Shown here piece after piece: positions 5,828-6,252 of a stretch of 6,252 nt of DNA. Under the pieces are notes generated by a model. That model was not told the origin of the DNA. It did no database searches and was given only the letters and a program-made list of their open reading frames with translations. A program made the translations under genes and the position numbers. Position 1 is the stretch's first letter, and every line of letters begins with the position of its first letter. Source of the stretch: Treponema sp. (lineage in GTDB: Bacteria > Spirochaetota > Spirochaetia > Treponematales > Breznakiellaceae); assembly GCA_031288815.1 (NCBI GenBank), contig JAITQR010000278.1:1-6252 (forward strand), read 5' to 3'.

Positions 5828-6252
5828 GGGATCCAGCGCGTCCCGGAGACCGTCCCCCAGGAGGTTCAGGCCAAGTACCGTAAAGGCGGCGGCCAGCCCG
5901 GGGAAGATCAGCATCCAGTGGGCGCTGTAGATAACCGTGGAAGCCTCGTTGAGGATACTCCCCCAGCTTGGCAGAGGGGCGGGAATCCCCGCGCCCAGAA
6001 AACTCAGGGCCGCCTCGCTCATGATGGCCTGGGCGAAGAGGAAGCTCATCTGCACGATGAGGGGAGAAACGATGTTGGGGGCGATGTGGCGGAAGAGTAT
6101 CCTGCCCTTCCCCGCCCCGATGCTTTTCGCCGCCTCCACGTAGGGCTGTTCCCGGGCGGAGAGGACCGCCGAACGGGTAAGCCGGGCCATGGCGGGCGCG
6201 GAAGTGAGGGAAAGGCAGAGGATAAGGTTTTTGATGCCCGCCCCCAGAAGGC
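5813..6252 (-). CDS. DppC/OppC-type ABC transporter permease (3' part, truncated by window edge)
   Basis: The reading frame is open to the right edge, so the 145 complete codons seen are the C-terminal portion of an inner-membrane permease for dipeptide, oligopeptide or nickel-type substrates. It has the binding-protein-dependent permease EAA loop that contacts the ATPase (YVEAAKSIGAGKGRILFRHI with APN following), preceded by the typical SAPAMARLTRSAVLSAREQP stretch. After it come two hydrophobic segments, SPLIVQMSFLFAQAIMSEAA and WMLIFPGLAAAFTVLGLNLL, the family segment LSFLGAG...PSWGSIL, and the family-typical ending LGDGLRDALDPLGPR. An internal ATG corresponding to the MARL position is not the true start, because family similarity continues upstream of it. 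Partner genes (DppB-type permease, binding protein, ATPases) would be to the right. Its stop lies inside the end of the EFR1-like gene. Confidence 0.93.
   Translation of the reverse strand, partial: LLGAGIKNLILCLSLTSAPAMARLTRSAVLSAREQPYVEAAKSIGAGKGRILFRHIAPNIVSPLIVQMSFLFAQAIMSEAALSFLGAGIPAPLPSWGSILNEASTVIYSAHWMLIFPGLAAAFTVLGLNLLGDGLRDALDPLGPR

Noticed and set aside
5813..6190. Complete small permease starting at the internal ATG at 6190
   Set aside because: Family-typical sequence continues in frame to the window edge, so this is the end of a larger DppC/OppC-type gene.
1..6252. tRNA/rRNA genes, CRISPR array, insertion sequence or phage genes
   Set aside because: The window is almost fully occupied by six conserved chromosomal genes; I saw no regularly spaced repeats, terminal inverted repeats, transposase motifs or tRNA-like cloverleaf sequence.

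Overview
The window is GC-rich bacterial chromosome with six protein genes and almost no non-coding DNA. The gene content suggests a spirochaete, most likely a Treponema-like lineage or an uncultured relative. The grounds are a two-zinc-knuckle MetRS with a C-terminal tRNA-binding module, a FemAB-type peptidoglycan branching enzyme, a 308-residue RNase Z and an EFR1-type flavodoxin/ferredoxin. This is inference from protein style only; there is no rRNA or other marker to settle it.

Layout. From 4880 down to the left edge, four genes run on the minus strand in the order metG (methionyl-tRNA synthetase), a FemAB-family peptidoglycan branch transferase, rnz (RNase Z) and a GldA/CcmA-type ABC ATPase that is cut by the left edge. 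Within each pair, metG/femAB and rnz/ABC, the stop and start codons overlap as TAATG, so each pair looks translationally coupled. A 113-bp gap (1271-1383) separates the pairs and holds hairpins and a probable rnz promoter. From 4931 to 5827 a single plus-strand gene encodes an EFR1-like protein (flavodoxin fold plus two 4Fe-4S clusters), divergent from metG. From 5813 to the right edge lies the 3' part of a minus-strand DppC/OppC-type permease gene, which overlaps the end of the EFR1 gene by 15 bp tail to tail.

How the genes relate. Three consecutive minus-strand genes plausibly deal with tRNA: MetRS charges it, FemAB-family enzymes usually use aminoacyl-tRNA as the amino-acid donor for peptidoglycan cross-bridges, and RNase Z matures its 3' end. 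The ABC ATPase is probably the first gene of a multi-gene ABC-2 type exporter that continues to the left. The permease at the right edge belongs to a separate dipeptide/oligopeptide-type uptake operon.

I found no mobile element, CRISPR array, tRNA/rRNA gene or clear new system. The points most worth checking are the SD-less, apparently leaderless starts of metG and rnz, the overlapping divergent -10 boxes between metG and the EFR1 gene, and the EMAP II-like C-terminal extension of MetG.
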